The notes under the pieces: model-generated | What the model was told of the DNA's origin: nothing | Seen by the model: only the letters and a program-made list of their open reading frames with translations | Databases searched by the model: none | Shown: positions 50,870 to 60,300 of the stretch, in pieces | How positions within the stretch are numbered: the stretch's first letter is position 1 | How the letters are laid out: each line of letters starts with the position of its first letter | Program-made: the position numbers and the translations under genes | DNA from: Pseudomonas fontis | GTDB lineage: Bacteria > Pseudomonadota > Gammaproteobacteria > Pseudomonadales > Pseudomonadaceae | Direction: 5' to 3' | Assembly (NCBI RefSeq): GCF_028656955.1 | Contig: NZ_JAMDGY010000007.1 | Location: 1-64,000 of the forward strand | DNA: 64,000 nt

Positions 50870-50900
50870 AAAAAAACCCGGCTCAGGCCGGGTTTTTTGT
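50870..50900. terminator. Terminator between ohr and efp
   Basis: Stem AACCCGGC/GCCGGGTT (about 50876-50883 with 50886-50893) flanked by A7 and T6, so usable in both directions. Confidence 0.85.
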
Positions 50901-50914
50901 GCGAAACACCAAGA

Positions 50915-51484
50915 TTACTTGGCGCGGCCCTTGTAGGAACCACCTTCGCGGGTATCGATCTCGATCATGTCGCCGATTTCGATGAAGTCAGCAACGCTCA
51001 GCTCGGTGCCGTTTTTCAGTTTGGCAGGCTTCATGACCTTGCCCGAAGTGTCGCCGCGCGCGGAACCTTCGGTGTAGTCAACCTGACGAACGATAGTGGT
51101 TGGCAGGTCAACCGAAACCAGGCGCTCTTCGAAGAACACGGCTTCGCAGACGTCGGTCATGCCTTCTTCGATGAACGGCAGAACGGCCTCGATGTCTTCG
51201 GCGTTCAGCTCGTACATGGTGTAGTCGGTGGTGTCCATGAACGTGTAGGTGTCACCGTTGATGAACGACAGGGTCGCTTCTTTACGGTCCAGGATCACGT
51301 CGTCCAGCTTGTCGTCGGCCGAGTAGACGGTTTCAGTCTTGTAGCCGGTCAGCAGGTTCTTCAGCTTGGTCTTCATGATCGCGCTGTTACGGCCCGACTT
51401 GGTGAACTCAGCTTTCTGGACCAGCCACGGGTCGTTGTCGATCCGGATCACGGTACCGGGTTTCAGCTCTTTACCAGTTTTCAT
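50915..51484 (-). CDS. efp: Elongation factor P, arginine-rhamnosylated type
   Basis: A 189-residue EF-P that relieves ribosome stalling at polyproline stretches. The tip of the acceptor loop is [13 protein letters not shown] with Arg32, which identifies the EarP-dependent rhamnosylated type rather than the lysine-modified one. Three OB-like domains; normal length. The partner earP normally lies next to efp in pseudomonads and is not in this window: the prophage begins directly upstream of efp. Confidence 0.96.
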   Translation of the reverse strand: MKTGKELKPGTVIRIDNDPWLVQKAEFTKSGRNSAIMKTKLKNLLTGYKTETVYSADDKLDDVILDRKEATLSFINGDTYTFMDTTDYTMYELNAEDIEAVLPFIEEGMTDVCEAVFFEERLVSVDLPTTIVRQVDYTEGSARGDTSGKVMKPAKLKNGTELSVADFIEIGDMIEIDTREGGSYKGRAK

Positions 51485-51801
51485 TGCTTGATATCCGAAT
51501 TTGGATGGATTTACAAAAATCGAGGCCGCGTATCATAGCGAATTTCGGTAAAACTGGGCAATGAAAGAACTGAGCGGCCATCGTAGCGGGATCATTGGGT
51601 CTCGTAAAGGCCCTTGTGCCAGCCTTGGCGCACTCTTGGCCCAAACTCGGTGCAGGGCTCTAACACAACATCCAGAGGCGCTTGGGCGCACGATAAGGAC
51701 CCCAGGAGGCTGGAGGGCCACGGGGGGGGGAACTGGCGGCATAGAACAGTTGAGGTGGTCATTCAGATTTTTCTGTCAGATTCTCAAAGGGCCTAAAGAT
51801 G
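51485..51801 (-). other. efp promoter region and likely prophage junction
   Basis: 317 nt without a gene. The first about 77 nt hold the efp promoter. The rest (51562-51801) contains a run of nine G (51722-51730) and the sequence GTCATTCAG twice (51758-51766 and 51801-51809, the second at the end of the 19.5-like gene). The chromosome/phage boundary must lie here, but I cannot identify attL without the other junction. Confidence 0.5.
51532..51561 (-). promoter_or_regulatory. Sigma70 promoter of efp
   Basis: On the minus strand TTGCCC (51556-51561), 18-nt spacer, TATGAT (51532-51537), about 48 nt before the efp start. It is complete, so the prophage did not cut the promoter off. Confidence 0.6.
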
Positions 51802-51987
51802 TCATTCAGCACACCCGCCAGTCACTATAACGCAGACCACGTCCCCGAGGCCTTCTACTAATGGCCCTCCTTTAGTAAGCCCAAGAGTCACTAAGAGCAA
51901 CGCAAGGAATTTGTATGTGGCCCGGTGCTTCGCCAGAGCCTTAGCGACAGCCACAAAGGTCTGCCAGCGAGTAGTCATTACGATCAT
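51802..51987 (-). CDS. T7 gp19.5-like small protein
   Basis: A 61-residue protein with a central hydrophobic helix (YKFLALLLVTLGL) flanked by KHRATYKFL and ending VVCVIVTGG. It matches, by memory, the layout of T7 gp19.5 (LRHR...RFLxxLxxALG...VVCxxLTC) and holds the same position after the large terminase. Start ATG at 51987, preceded by AAAGGAGG. Its function in T7 is unknown and it is not essential. Only small size limits the confidence. Confidence 0.75.
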   Translation of the reverse strand: MIVMTTRWQTFVAVAKALAKHRATYKFLALLLVTLGLTKGGPLVEGLGDVVCVIVTGGCAE

Positions 51988-52097
51988 GCTTCAGCCTCCT
52001 TTGAGCTGGTAATAGAGAAGGTGGTAGATGGCGATAACCACCACCCACACAGGAGGTCTTAGAGGCATCTCTAAGAGAGTAACTTTAAGCCTCCCTA

Positions 52098-52117
52098 TGG
52101 TTATAGTGGGTGCTTTT
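52098..52117 (-). promoter_or_regulatory. Phage RNA polymerase promoter upstream of gp19.5 (phiOR-like)
   Basis: On the minus strand AAAAGCACCCACTATAACCA. It matches the element at 57295-57314 in 16 of 20 positions, including AAAA and the CACTATAA core. The core resembles the T7 promoter core (CACTATA). Location about 110 nt before the 19.5 start matches T7 phiOR. Confidence 0.75.
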
Positions 52118-52157
52118 GGAGCCCTTGCAGGACGTGGTCTGTAGCCCTGGCAAAACT

Positions 52158-52183
52158 GAAAAATAAGGGACCCGAAGGCCCCT
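52158..52183 (-). terminator. Hairpin terminator with UUCG loop after the large terminase gene
   Basis: On the minus strand a 7-bp stem AGGGGCC/GGTCCCT with a TTCG tetraloop (52166-52183) is followed by TATTTTT. It lies 9 nt after the gp19 stop and could stop either RNA polymerase type. Confidence 0.75.
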
Positions 52184-52191
52184 GTAAGTAA

Positions 52192-53943
52192 TCACCACCC
52201 CATATAGTTGGTGGTCGTTCCGTCTGTTTCGTACTGCATCATTACGTCACCAATCATCATCTGCCGGTGATCCTCGAAGCCCACAAGCGGGTCTTCCATG
52301 TGATGCATTAGGTACTCTTCCAGCATCTCCGAGGCTCCAACCTCAGAATCCTTCTCCATGGCCTCAGTGAAGAACTGAACGCCGATTGCCAGAGCATCAA
52401 GTCGGTCATCATGGGCCAGTGAGCCCCGTTCCTTAGTGATCCTTGAGAGCTGATAGAAACCGCTGTACTTGATGTCAGTCGTCCCGTCGATGTTCAGAGC
52501 AGTCTCATAGTCCCGCGTAATGACATCCTCGGAGACCACGAGCTTATGACTGCCAAGCACAGGCTCCAGCACGTCACAGATGCGTAGCTCTTTCTGGCCC
52601 TTAGACTTCACCTCAGTGACTGCACAACGATGCGTACGGGTCATCACAGGGCTGAACAGCTTCACGTACATGCCATCACCGAAGTTGCCTTCAATGATTA
52701 CCTCGTTGACCTTGAAGCGCTTGCCGATGTCTGCCAGGGCCTGCAAGGTCTTGTCGTCGTAGCCACCACGGAATCCACCCCAGTCCATCAGGAAGATGTA
52801 GCCGTTGAGCATGTAGAGGACCGCGTAGCCGGTCTCATCCTTACCGCGTCCGCTTGGGTCGATCACAAGGATCTTCGCGGAGTAAGGTGCAGACGCCTGA
52901 CCTACAGTCTCGTAGCGGTGGAAACGATCACCCTTGAGGCCCACGTTAGGAAGGCCCTTGGCTTCGTTGTTACCGTTAGGCAACCACTGCAAGGTCGTAG
53001 GGGCAGTATCGAGACTGAAACGCCCAACGATGAAGTCACGCAGTTTCAGCGGGTACTTTTCGGCGTCACTAAGGTTCGGGTTAAGCATGAACTGAAGAGC
53101 GAAGCCCCCCTTGCCATATGACAGCTCACGTTCCCGCAAGTCGGTGTCATCGAAGCGCACAGGGTCTGTAGGTTTCCAGTAAAGGGTGCCGTCTGCTTCC
53201 AGCTCGTTAGCAATCATTGGTGCCAAACGATGGCCGTAGCTCTCACGGTCTTTCTGGTCTTTCGGGTATCTCGCAGGCCAGATGGTGGTGACATAGCCAC
53301 GATTTTCCAGCTCACGATAAAGGGTCATCTCTGTTTGGGGCGTGCCCAGGTAGATGATGGTGGATGCCTCACCCGGCTTCAGGATCGCATCGAACTCCTT
53401 TACCAGTTCACCCAGGTGATCCCTTGCGGACTGTGTAGCGGAGTTGTTCGGGACCTCAACGTCATCCGCGATGAGGATGTCAGCACGGGAACCCGCAAGC
53501 TGGCCGGTGATACCTACAGACTTTACAGAGGGCGAGTGGTCGGGCTTGGCCGGTCCCACATCGAAGCTCAGGGAGCTATCCCGTTGGCCGGGTCCTGTCT
53601 TCAGTTCAGCAAGGAACGGAAGCAGGTCGATGATTCGCTTGATGAAGATGGAGTTGGCGTCTGCCCGTTCCTTCGAGGCCGACACAATGAGGAACTTCAG
53701 CTGTGGGTTGTTCCACAACTTCCAGACCACAAAGGCGCACGTAATGAAGGACTTGCCGATGCCTCGGAAGGCTTGCAGGATGAACCGTCGCTGCTTTCCG
53801 TCGCTGAGGGTACGTGCCATGTCGATCTGGCACTTAGTGGGCTTAGGGAGGTTTAGAGCGCGCCACAGGACAAACAAAAAGGCCACGAAGGACCTTTTCA
53901 TTAACGCTATGTCCTGCTCGCCAGTGCGAACAGTTCGGGTCAC
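52192..53943 (-). CDS. Phage terminase large subunit (T7 gp19-like)
   Basis: A 583-residue DNA-packaging motor. The Walker A variant FRGIGKS is at residues 59-65 and Walker B ILIADDVE at 156-163, with the T7-specific stretches [33 protein letters not shown] and [16 protein letters not shown]; the C-terminal nuclease domain follows. T7 gp19 is 586 residues with closely similar segments. The start is GTG at 53943, overlapping the gp18.5 stop as GTGA; an ATG 14 codons later is possible, but the longer form aligns in length with T7. Confidence 0.95.
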   Translation of the reverse strand: MTRTVRTGEQDIALMKRSFVAFLFVLWRALNLPKPTKCQIDMARTLSDGKQRRFILQAFRGIGKSFITCAFVVWKLWNNPQLKFLIVSASKERADANSIFIKRIIDLLPFLAELKTGPGQRDSSLSFDVGPAKPDHSPSVKSVGITGQLAGSRADILIADDVEVPNNSATQSARDHLGELVKEFDAILKPGEASTIIYLGTPQTEMTLYRELENRGYVTTIWPARYPKDQKDRESYGHRLAPMIANELEADGTLYWKPTDPVRFDDTDLRERELSYGKGGFALQFMLNPNLSDAEKYPLKLRDFIVGRFSLDTAPTTLQWLPNGNNEAKGLPNVGLKGDRFHRYETVGQASAPYSAKILVIDPSGRGKDETGYAVLYMLNGYIFLMDWGGFRGGYDDKTLQALADIGKRFKVNEVIIEGNFGDGMYVKLFSPVMTRTHRCAVTEVKSKGQKELRICDVLEPVLGSHKLVVSEDVITRDYETALNIDGTTDIKYSGFYQLSRITKERGSLAHDDRLDALAIGVQFFTEAMEKDSEVGASEMLEEYLMHHMEDPLVGFEDHRQMMIGDVMMQYETDGTTTNYMGW

Positions 53944-54521
53944 TCAGGATCACCCGGCCACTTCACCTGTTTAGCGCGCTCCCGAATCCGAGCCAGGGCT
54001 GCTTGCTCAGCTTCTGCTTTAGCTTGTTCTCTTTTCTTGTCACGGTACTCCTTAAAATTAATGATCATTTGCTTACTCCCTTGCAGTTCTTTAATTACTC
54101 CTTGTAAGCCCGTTACTTGGGCATCACATCGCTGGGCTTGCTCGACAAGGAATCGAGAAGTTTCTTCTGATAAGTCGGCGTAACCATCAGGGACGGGTCT
54201 ACCTGCACTTGTGACTGAACGCACTGTTGCATCTGCAAGTTTGACCCGCAGGCTGACACCATCATTACGCAGCCTATCAATAGTCCCTTGAGCCAGTTTT
54301 GACTGGTCAGCAAGGTACGCTTGCCATTGCAAAGAAATATCTGCCAACGCCTTTTGAGATAGTTCACGTTCTTCCTCCTGTTTCTGTCTGTAGACTAAAG
54401 CTGTCTCAGCGTCCTCCTTGAGGTGTTTCTGGTCAGAGTCGTGATAGCCCTTGAAGTAAATGCCAAGGACTACCAGACAGGCACACAGAAGCCCCAAGAG
54501 ACCCTTGGTAAGGGATGTCAT
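53940..54521 (-). CDS. Phage i-spanin (T7 gp18.5-like, Rz)
   Basis: A 193-residue inner-membrane spanin: an N-terminal signal-anchor at about residues 5-25 ([21 protein letters not shown]), then a long periplasmic coiled coil (about 35-180) rich in Glu, Lys and Gln. It joins with the embedded o-spanin to fuse the outer membrane with the inner one at the end of lysis. ATG at 54521 with TAAGGAG upstream. Its stop overlaps the large terminase start. Confidence 0.9.
   Translation of the reverse strand: MTSLTKGLLGLLCACLVVLGIYFKGYHDSDQKHLKEDAETALVYRQKQEEERELSQKALADISLQWQAYLADQSKLAQGTIDRLRNDGVSLRVKLADATVRSVTSAGRPVPDGYADLSEETSRFLVEQAQRCDAQVTGLQGVIKELQGSKQMIINFKEYRDKKREQAKAEAEQAALARIRERAKQVKWPGDPE
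54113..54367 (-). CDS. Phage o-spanin lipoprotein (T7 gp18.7-like, Rz1), nested in gp18.5
   Basis: An 84-residue lipoprotein encoded entirely inside the gp18.5 gene in another frame. A lipobox MMVSACG follows a hydrophobic stretch ([15 protein letters not shown]), so the mature protein begins at the Cys near residue 40. Chosen start: GTG at 54367, with a strong AGGAGG 7 nt upstream. The nested arrangement is the rule for Rz1. The mature part is about 44 residues, ending KPSDVMPK. Confidence 0.85.
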   Translation of the reverse strand: MNYLKRRWQIFLCNGKRTLLTSQNWLKGLLIGCVMMVSACGSNLQMQQCVQSQVQVDPSLMVTPTYQKKLLDSLSSKPSDVMPK

Positions 54522-54533
54522 GGTTGTGGCTCC

Positions 54534-54791
54534 TTAGTGTTGAGTTGCTGGACCGTAGAGTTCTTCGTCGGTCAACTCGGGGACTTCGTTAAGCGCAGCC
54601 GCCAAGTCACCTAAGAGGGACTCATCAGGTTGCAACTTAGCGATGGTGAACTTGTGACGGTCGAGATACTTGCCGATGGCGTTGTACAGTTGAGGGGTTC
54701 GTAACTCGGGATTCTTTAGGTCCCGCAATAGATTCTTACCGGTCTCTGTGTCGATTGCCTCAAGTAGTTGTTCGAGAATGGATTGCGACAT
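54534..54791 (-). CDS. Phage terminase small subunit (T7 gp18-like)
   Basis: An 85-residue protein with the T7 gp18 pattern RTPQLYNAIGKYLDRHKFTI and KLQPDESLLGDLAAAL; T7 gp18 is 89 residues. It recognises concatemer DNA and hands it to the large subunit. The ATG at 54791 overlaps the holin stop as TAATG. Confidence 0.93.
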   Translation of the reverse strand: MSQSILEQLLEAIDTETGKNLLRDLKNPELRTPQLYNAIGKYLDRHKFTIAKLQPDESLLGDLAAALNEVPELTDEELYGPATQH

Positions 54792-54991
54792 TAACCCTCC
54801 TGTTTTATTTGGACCCCCTTCACAGTCTTGTAGACTAAGACGGCGCATTGAGTAAGTGAATAGATGATGGCCGCTGCATAGAACCAGTCGGACATTGTTA
54901 AGCCCGCAAAGCGGCTTGCTACATCAGCACCAGCCGCCGCGACAACAGGAGTGGCTCTTACCACCCCCTCGTTAAAATTAAGCTCGATCAT
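54791..54991 (-). CDS. Phage class II holin (T7 gp17.5-like)
   Basis: A 66-residue protein with the layout of T7 gp17.5 (67 residues): MIELNFNEGVVRATPVV at the start, then a hydrophobic helix WFYAAAIIYSLTQCAVLVY, and a charged C-terminus (KTVKGVQIKQEG). It makes membrane holes for lysis. A good SD (AAAGGAG) precedes the ATG. Confidence 0.92.
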   Translation of the reverse strand: MIELNFNEGVVRATPVVAAAGADVASRFAGLTMSDWFYAAAIIYSLTQCAVLVYKTVKGVQIKQEG

Positions 54992-55015
54992 TACGGCTCC
55001 TTTAAATTTTGAATA

Positions 55016-57241
55016 TCAGTTTGTGCAACTCCAACGTATCGCCCCTGCAAATTCCCCGGTGCCCCCAACGATGATTCTCACATCAAATCCAGAAGTGGAT
55101 ACGGAGCCCTGTTTAATAAATGACTTCTGAAAGTTACCTCCGTAGTCAGATACCACCTCAAGTGAATACTGGGGGATTAGTGAAGAGGCTGGCCCATCGA
55201 AGTTCTGCGCAAACCGAATAGGAACATCAAGGACGCTCGCAGTGGAGTACTTAACAGCTTGGACACCACGTTTACGCTCGACACCCGCCGAGTCGATAGC
55301 AGTATCATGCTCGACAGCATTAGGAAAGGACGGATAAATAGCGGCCTTCATAGGGCTTACAAAAGCCGCACCGATGTACATTCTCCCGGATGAAATTTGC
55401 GTTAGGGTTTGATAGAAGCGAATTGAGGATTGCACGTTAGGCGTAACATCCCCCGACACCCGAAACAAATAAACGCCAAGTCTTTCGGGAACCATTTCAG
55501 CGCCCCTGAAAGATTCGGCACCATCACTAACAACAGAGACAGCTTTTGGGAAATCACCGTCAGGCAGGTACATCCACACTACAGCGCTAAACTTCCCGGT
55601 AGGACTTTTAAAATCAACTGATAGTGTTTGATAGCCATTAGTGGCCCTACCGCCGTATACGGCCTGATAGCCCCACGGCGTTACAAAATCAGAAACTACC
55701 ACAGCACCCGCGCCAGGCACCGTGGAGCTGAACCCCACGGGCTTCCCGCCTTTACGTACAGTCCAGTCCCCTCCCTTACACAGGTTGGTCGCTGTCAGAC
55801 TCAACGAGTCTCCAGAAGTGGCTGGACTCACATCGGTCATACCGAACACATGAGAGCGAGAAGGTACGAGCGGAATGGTCGAACCGTCGAGTTGACAACC
55901 CATGATAATCCAACGGCCTACGGGGATCGCGCCGCGTTCAAAGTAGCAGCCGATCAGTATATTGTCGTGATTACGCACCTTAATATCGTTCCAACATCCC
56001 TTTGAATGTGAAAAATCACACCCCTGGAACACATTGTTATGCGCCTCCATTACACCACCAGTAGGTGACGTTGCGGCGCCACCATCTGTAATTAGCAAGC
56101 CGTAAACACCGGGAGTATTGCCCATGCAGTTTGTAAACTGATTTTGATTAACTGCCTGATAGCGCACATCAAGAATGATCTGACCGCATCGAACGTTATT
56201 AAATGTATTCCAAAGTGAACCAAAGTCAGAATCGTTACCGTCTACTGTCCAACGCCCCAACACATTGAAGTTATTTACATTGGCATGCCATACACCAGAC
56301 AGCAACAGCTCAGAGCAAGTTAAGCCATCCCACTGCAGATGCTTCAAGCGATTACCGACAACCCGCCCCCCGGATAGGGTGCAGTAGTTACCGTGGAATT
56401 TTAGAGGAGGCTCAAAGTCTCCTGTCAGATAGGCGTGGTCAATATCGAGTACTAAGGGCCAGCGCAGTCTATCGGCCTTTCTCGCCGCCGAATTCAACGC
56501 AGCAGTTATATCAGTTCCCTCAATACAAGCATGCTGGGAGGCGTTGACGACCTTTGCCGCATTACCCACTGTTGCAGCTCCTGCTATAGCTGGCTCAACA
56601 GATGCGAGGATGTCACTATCAAGATTGGATGCCTGCCACATACCGCCAACCTTGTAAATGTACTCAATGCCATCAGTAATCAATAAAAATCGATCACCGA
56701 CCTGAAGCGCGCCTCCGTCATCCCGCAATGTGGGCGGTGAGCTTTTGGGCGTTAGGAAACGGTGCTGTTGGTCAAGATTTTTTATCTGCCGGAAACTTAC
56801 CGCATCGCCATCCTCAGTAGCATTAGACACGTTTACGATTTTCCGGCCACGGCCATCCAAATCGCCAGAGTTATTAACCCCGATAGTGTCAGCAGTAATA
56901 TCACGAGCCTCTTCAGAAATATGAAGGGCCTGTAATTGCGCCGTATTCAAATCATAGGCCCGCAGAATAGAACCATCAGAAAAGTCTATGAGACGTTCGG
57001 TTGCGGATGTAACTCGGCGGACTTCTATACTTTCAAACTCATCCCCCGGCCCCCACGCCTTTGTGGTCGTGATATTGGTACGAGAAGTGAACCGGTAATC
57101 TGAATTCAGCGTAAGGGGTTTCCGCACTTTACCAATAAGGGTCACGGTAATGAACTTGCGCGCAAGATACTCGAAGGGAATTGCAAAGTCCTTTTGCGCA
57201 CCGTTAAGCGGGTACGTAAGGACTGTCTTTGGAGCGGCCAT
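55016..57241 (-). CDS. Phage tail fibre (T7 gp17-like N-terminus, unrelated distal part)
   Basis: A 741-residue protein. Residues 1 to about 150 match the T7 gp17 N-terminal anchor (QKDFAIPFEYLARKFITVTLIG, ITTTKAWGPGDEFESIEVRRVTSATERLIDFSDGSILRAYDLN). After this a collagen-like or phage-helix region leads into a domain with repeats of short beta-strand type (NVFQGCDFSHSKGCWNDIKV, GCYFERGAIPVG), reminiscent of right-handed beta-helix tailspikes. The distal part is more AT-rich, so it looks like an acquired module for host recognition. Confidence 0.88.
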   Translation of the reverse strand: MAAPKTVLTYPLNGAQKDFAIPFEYLARKFITVTLIGKVRKPLTLNSDYRFTSRTNITTTKAWGPGDEFESIEVRRVTSATERLIDFSDGSILRAYDLNTAQLQALHISEEARDITADTIGVNNSGDLDGRGRKIVNVSNATEDGDAVSFRQIKNLDQQHRFLTPKSSPPTLRDDGGALQVGDRFLLITDGIEYIYKVGGMWQASNLDSDILASVEPAIAGAATVGNAAKVVNASQHACIEGTDITAALNSAARKADRLRWPLVLDIDHAYLTGDFEPPLKFHGNYCTLSGGRVVGNRLKHLQWDGLTCSELLLSGVWHANVNNFNVLGRWTVDGNDSDFGSLWNTFNNVRCGQIILDVRYQAVNQNQFTNCMGNTPGVYGLLITDGGAATSPTGGVMEAHNNVFQGCDFSHSKGCWNDIKVRNHDNILIGCYFERGAIPVGRWIIMGCQLDGSTIPLVPSRSHVFGMTDVSPATSGDSLSLTATNLCKGGDWTVRKGGKPVGFSSTVPGAGAVVVSDFVTPWGYQAVYGGRATNGYQTLSVDFKSPTGKFSAVVWMYLPDGDFPKAVSVVSDGAESFRGAEMVPERLGVYLFRVSGDVTPNVQSSIRFYQTLTQISSGRMYIGAAFVSPMKAAIYPSFPNAVEHDTAIDSAGVERKRGVQAVKYSTASVLDVPIRFAQNFDGPASSLIPQYSLEVVSDYGGNFQKSFIKQGSVSTSGFDVRIIVGGTGEFAGAIRWSCTN

Positions 57242-57294
57242 TAAGTCCTCCTTGAGTTTTTATAGGTGAACGGAAGCAGACTCGTGGAGACATC

Positions 57295-57314
57295 TGCTTA
57301 TAGTGGAGGGTTTT
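57295..57314 (-). promoter_or_regulatory. Phage RNA polymerase promoter upstream of gp17 (phi17-like)
   Basis: On the minus strand AAAACCCTCCACTATAAGCA. It lies between the gp16 and gp17 genes, where T7 has phi17, about 55 nt before the gp17 start. It matches the element at 52098-52117 in 16 of 20 positions. Confidence 0.75.
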
Positions 57315-57330
57315 AGCGGGAGGTTATTTC

Positions 57331-60300
57331 TCAGCGAATCTCGACGCCCTGCTCTTCCATCACCATGAGCAACAGCTTTTGGGAAACCGGGTCATTAGGC
57401 ACAAGACCACGCAGGCCATTAAACACGCCGGTCATATACTCTTGGTCTGCTCTACGCGAGTCCGTACCAACAGCGCCCATTGAGTTGAACCCCACCTGAT
57501 ATCCGCTTGCCACAGTCCCAATTGCTGGAACCTGTTCGGACACCCGGCCAAGGAACCCCGTGAATCCATCAGATTTTGTCGGGGAGTACTTCATGGCCCC
57601 TTGAGGACGCTGTTCCTTGGGACCCCTTGGGAGAATCGAAGAGCGCACAGCTGCCGCCTGCTCGAAGCCCAAAGGTGCCGCTACGATATTCACCAACCCC
57701 AAAGGTGCCCCAATGTGTGAGCTACGGGACAGAGCCGCATAGGCCAGCATCTTGGGGTCAAGGGATTGCTGTAAGAACTTCTCACGCTGGTCTTTGGGCA
57801 TCCCCGCTGCTTGGCTGTACTTCATCGCCACGTAGCCCGAAACCGCCAAGCCTGTAGAGATAACCGCCTGCATGGTCTGATCAATAGCCCGACCGTTCTT
57901 AGTGGAGTCGTGGAAGCCACGGATAAGTCGGGAGTTAACAGAGCGCATGGTGAAGTTCTTGAACTGCATCGCCATCTTGACGCCTGCGCCGTATGCCTCG
58001 GTGTCTACAGAGGACAGCTTGTGTGGTCGTAGGATCGTCTCGTCGGCAATCTTGTCGCCCATACGCCACAGGTCCATGGTACGGGGGTCGCGCTGAAAGG
58101 CGGCTCTATCGGTGATCTTGTAGGACCCGTCAGGTTGCTTCTTCACGTAGGTCTTAATCAGGTCTTTCATGCCGCTGAATTGCTCAGGGGTGATCGACAT
58201 CGACTTCAACCGCGTGTCCTCAAAGAGCTTCGAGGCCCGACCGTCAACCACATGATTCACGAAGTCCGAAAGAACCCCTGAACGCCCCGCATCTGCGATG
58301 TAGTTAGAGGACTCAGTAAGGAACTTGGTGAACGGGGACCACGCTGACAGCTCCTGTGTACCGTACTTCAGTGAGCCCACAACCTGGGCAAGCATTGGGT
58401 TTGTATCCGCTTGCTCTCGAAGACGCTGAACGATGTCCTGACGGGTTGGCCGAATGTGGTTATCCAGCTCCCGACCGAAGACCAGTGAGTGCATGTCCGC
58501 AAGGTCCTTTGCCTTGATCTTGGAGCCCCAAGCGGTCATCTCCTTGAGCAGCGGGACGCCCTTCAGGAGCATCCGTGTGTGCCCTTTAGTCACCATTGCA
58601 GCAACCTCAGTGATGGACTGCACACCCATATAGGCGTTCTTAGCGAAGAAGCTCATATCTGCCAGGGCACGGGAAGCGGTTGCAAGGGCGCCTTCGGGGT
58701 CTCTTCGGGCACGGCCTGTAAGAATCTGTAGGGCATCCTGTAGAGCCTTCACCTCACGGGCTGTACCGTTGCCCTTTTTGACCGCTGCAATCTGCTCCTT
58801 CAGTTCCTTCGTAGTTTTCCCAGTGGCCCCCATGATCCCAATGTCACCGTTCACACGGCGGTCATAGCTTAGGGTGATGCGCGCCAGGTCAAACTCACGC
58901 AGGTCATTCACAGAGAACTGCGAGCCATCGCTAAGGGGCACTGACATGTCCGAATCGAACAAGTGACGGCCCTCAAGGAAATTGTTGTTCTCCACACCTG
59001 TGAGTCCTTCGGGGCTGTTATCCACGAGAGACGCCCTGTCGAACTGGTCAGAGTGGCTAATGCCGTAAGCCTTGTTGTTGGCGTACAGCTCAACAGCGGC
59101 GGGAAGGTCCTTGTCTTCCAAGACACGCCCTTCAGCAATCGCAAGTTCCTTCAGGTGCGTGTCCACACGGGTCTTTACGTGAGGCCGTGCGGCATACGAA
59201 GCAAGCCAGGATTCCTTAATGGCATCTCGCAGACCATCAGCACCGCCAAAGCGTTGGATGTTCAGGTTCTTCGCAGCTGAGCTGTAGACGTTTGGAATGT
59301 ACGAGCCAGCGTGACGGGTCCCCGAAAGAACCGCACGGGCGTTCTTGTTGCCGAACTGTGCAGGCGATGCAAGGTAGTCAGCCTTACGGTCGTAGTGAGC
59401 CTTAACGGTATCCATCAGCTTCTTCTCACCGGCTGTGAGCTGCGCCGCCTTGGAACCCGAAAGGTCCTCAGTGGCCTCAGCGACACGCCTGAAAGCACGC
59501 TCAATGTGAGCTTGCCGACCGCCGTCAGTCATCGCATAGCTTGGGTCTTTGATCGCCTCAAGAACTTCATCAGACATCTTGTTGTAGGTCACATGGTCCT
59601 GACCCCGGATACGCTCAATGATGTCCGAAGCAGTAGCCCCGAACTTCCCATTAGAGCCGCTGATGGTCCCTGTAGGAGACCGGAACAACTGATTGCCGAT
59701 AGCCAGAATCTCAGGGTTCTCCGAGCGATTCAGCGTATAGCCAATCTCGGTAAAGCCGCCCATCGTCACCCCTCGGGCTGCACGGTCATCAGGCATAACC
59801 TCCATGGCGTCCTGAAGGGTCTTAGGGTTCAGCGGATTGTCAGCAGACAGGATTGAACCGTCCTGCAAGCGCACTGCCCCAGGCTCGTTAGGGTGGTCAA
59901 CATAGGTCACCCCAAAGGCTTCCTTGGGTTCCTCACCGGCCAACCATGGGAACCGTGAAGGATCATCCTGACCCAACTGGCGAGCGGTCTCACGGGCCTC
60001 CAAGCGAATGCTCGGCCCCGCGAAGTCGTTCAAATCAGGCTCCATATCAGGATGCAGGTCAAAGCGCTCATTCGGTAAGGCCGACTCACCGTGTCGCGCA
60101 AGGATAGACTCAAGGTCAGCGTCTGGAACATCTACGCGGGGAGCCTCAAGCGGTGCAGCCCTCAGCGCCTTATCAAACAGGGCTGTAGCACCGGCACCGA
60201 ACAATGCACCACCCACGAGAGCTGTCCCGTAGTGTCCCTCAATTCCCGTGATGTTTTCACGTAGGCCCTCAGAGGCAACAGCAGCAGCCCCCGAGTACAT

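Noticed and set aside
51561..51830. 89-residue plus-strand open frame at the phage boundary, considered as an earP remnant
   Set aside because: Its N-terminus does not resemble EarP and it reads across the presumed host-phage junction and the G9 run.
51818..51836. CACTATAA core on the plus strand near the end of the 19.5-like gene, considered as a third phage promoter
   Set aside because: It has the 8-nt core but lacks the upstream AAAA and CC block and points towards the late genes' antisense; it is explained by the coding sequence of the 19.5-like gene.
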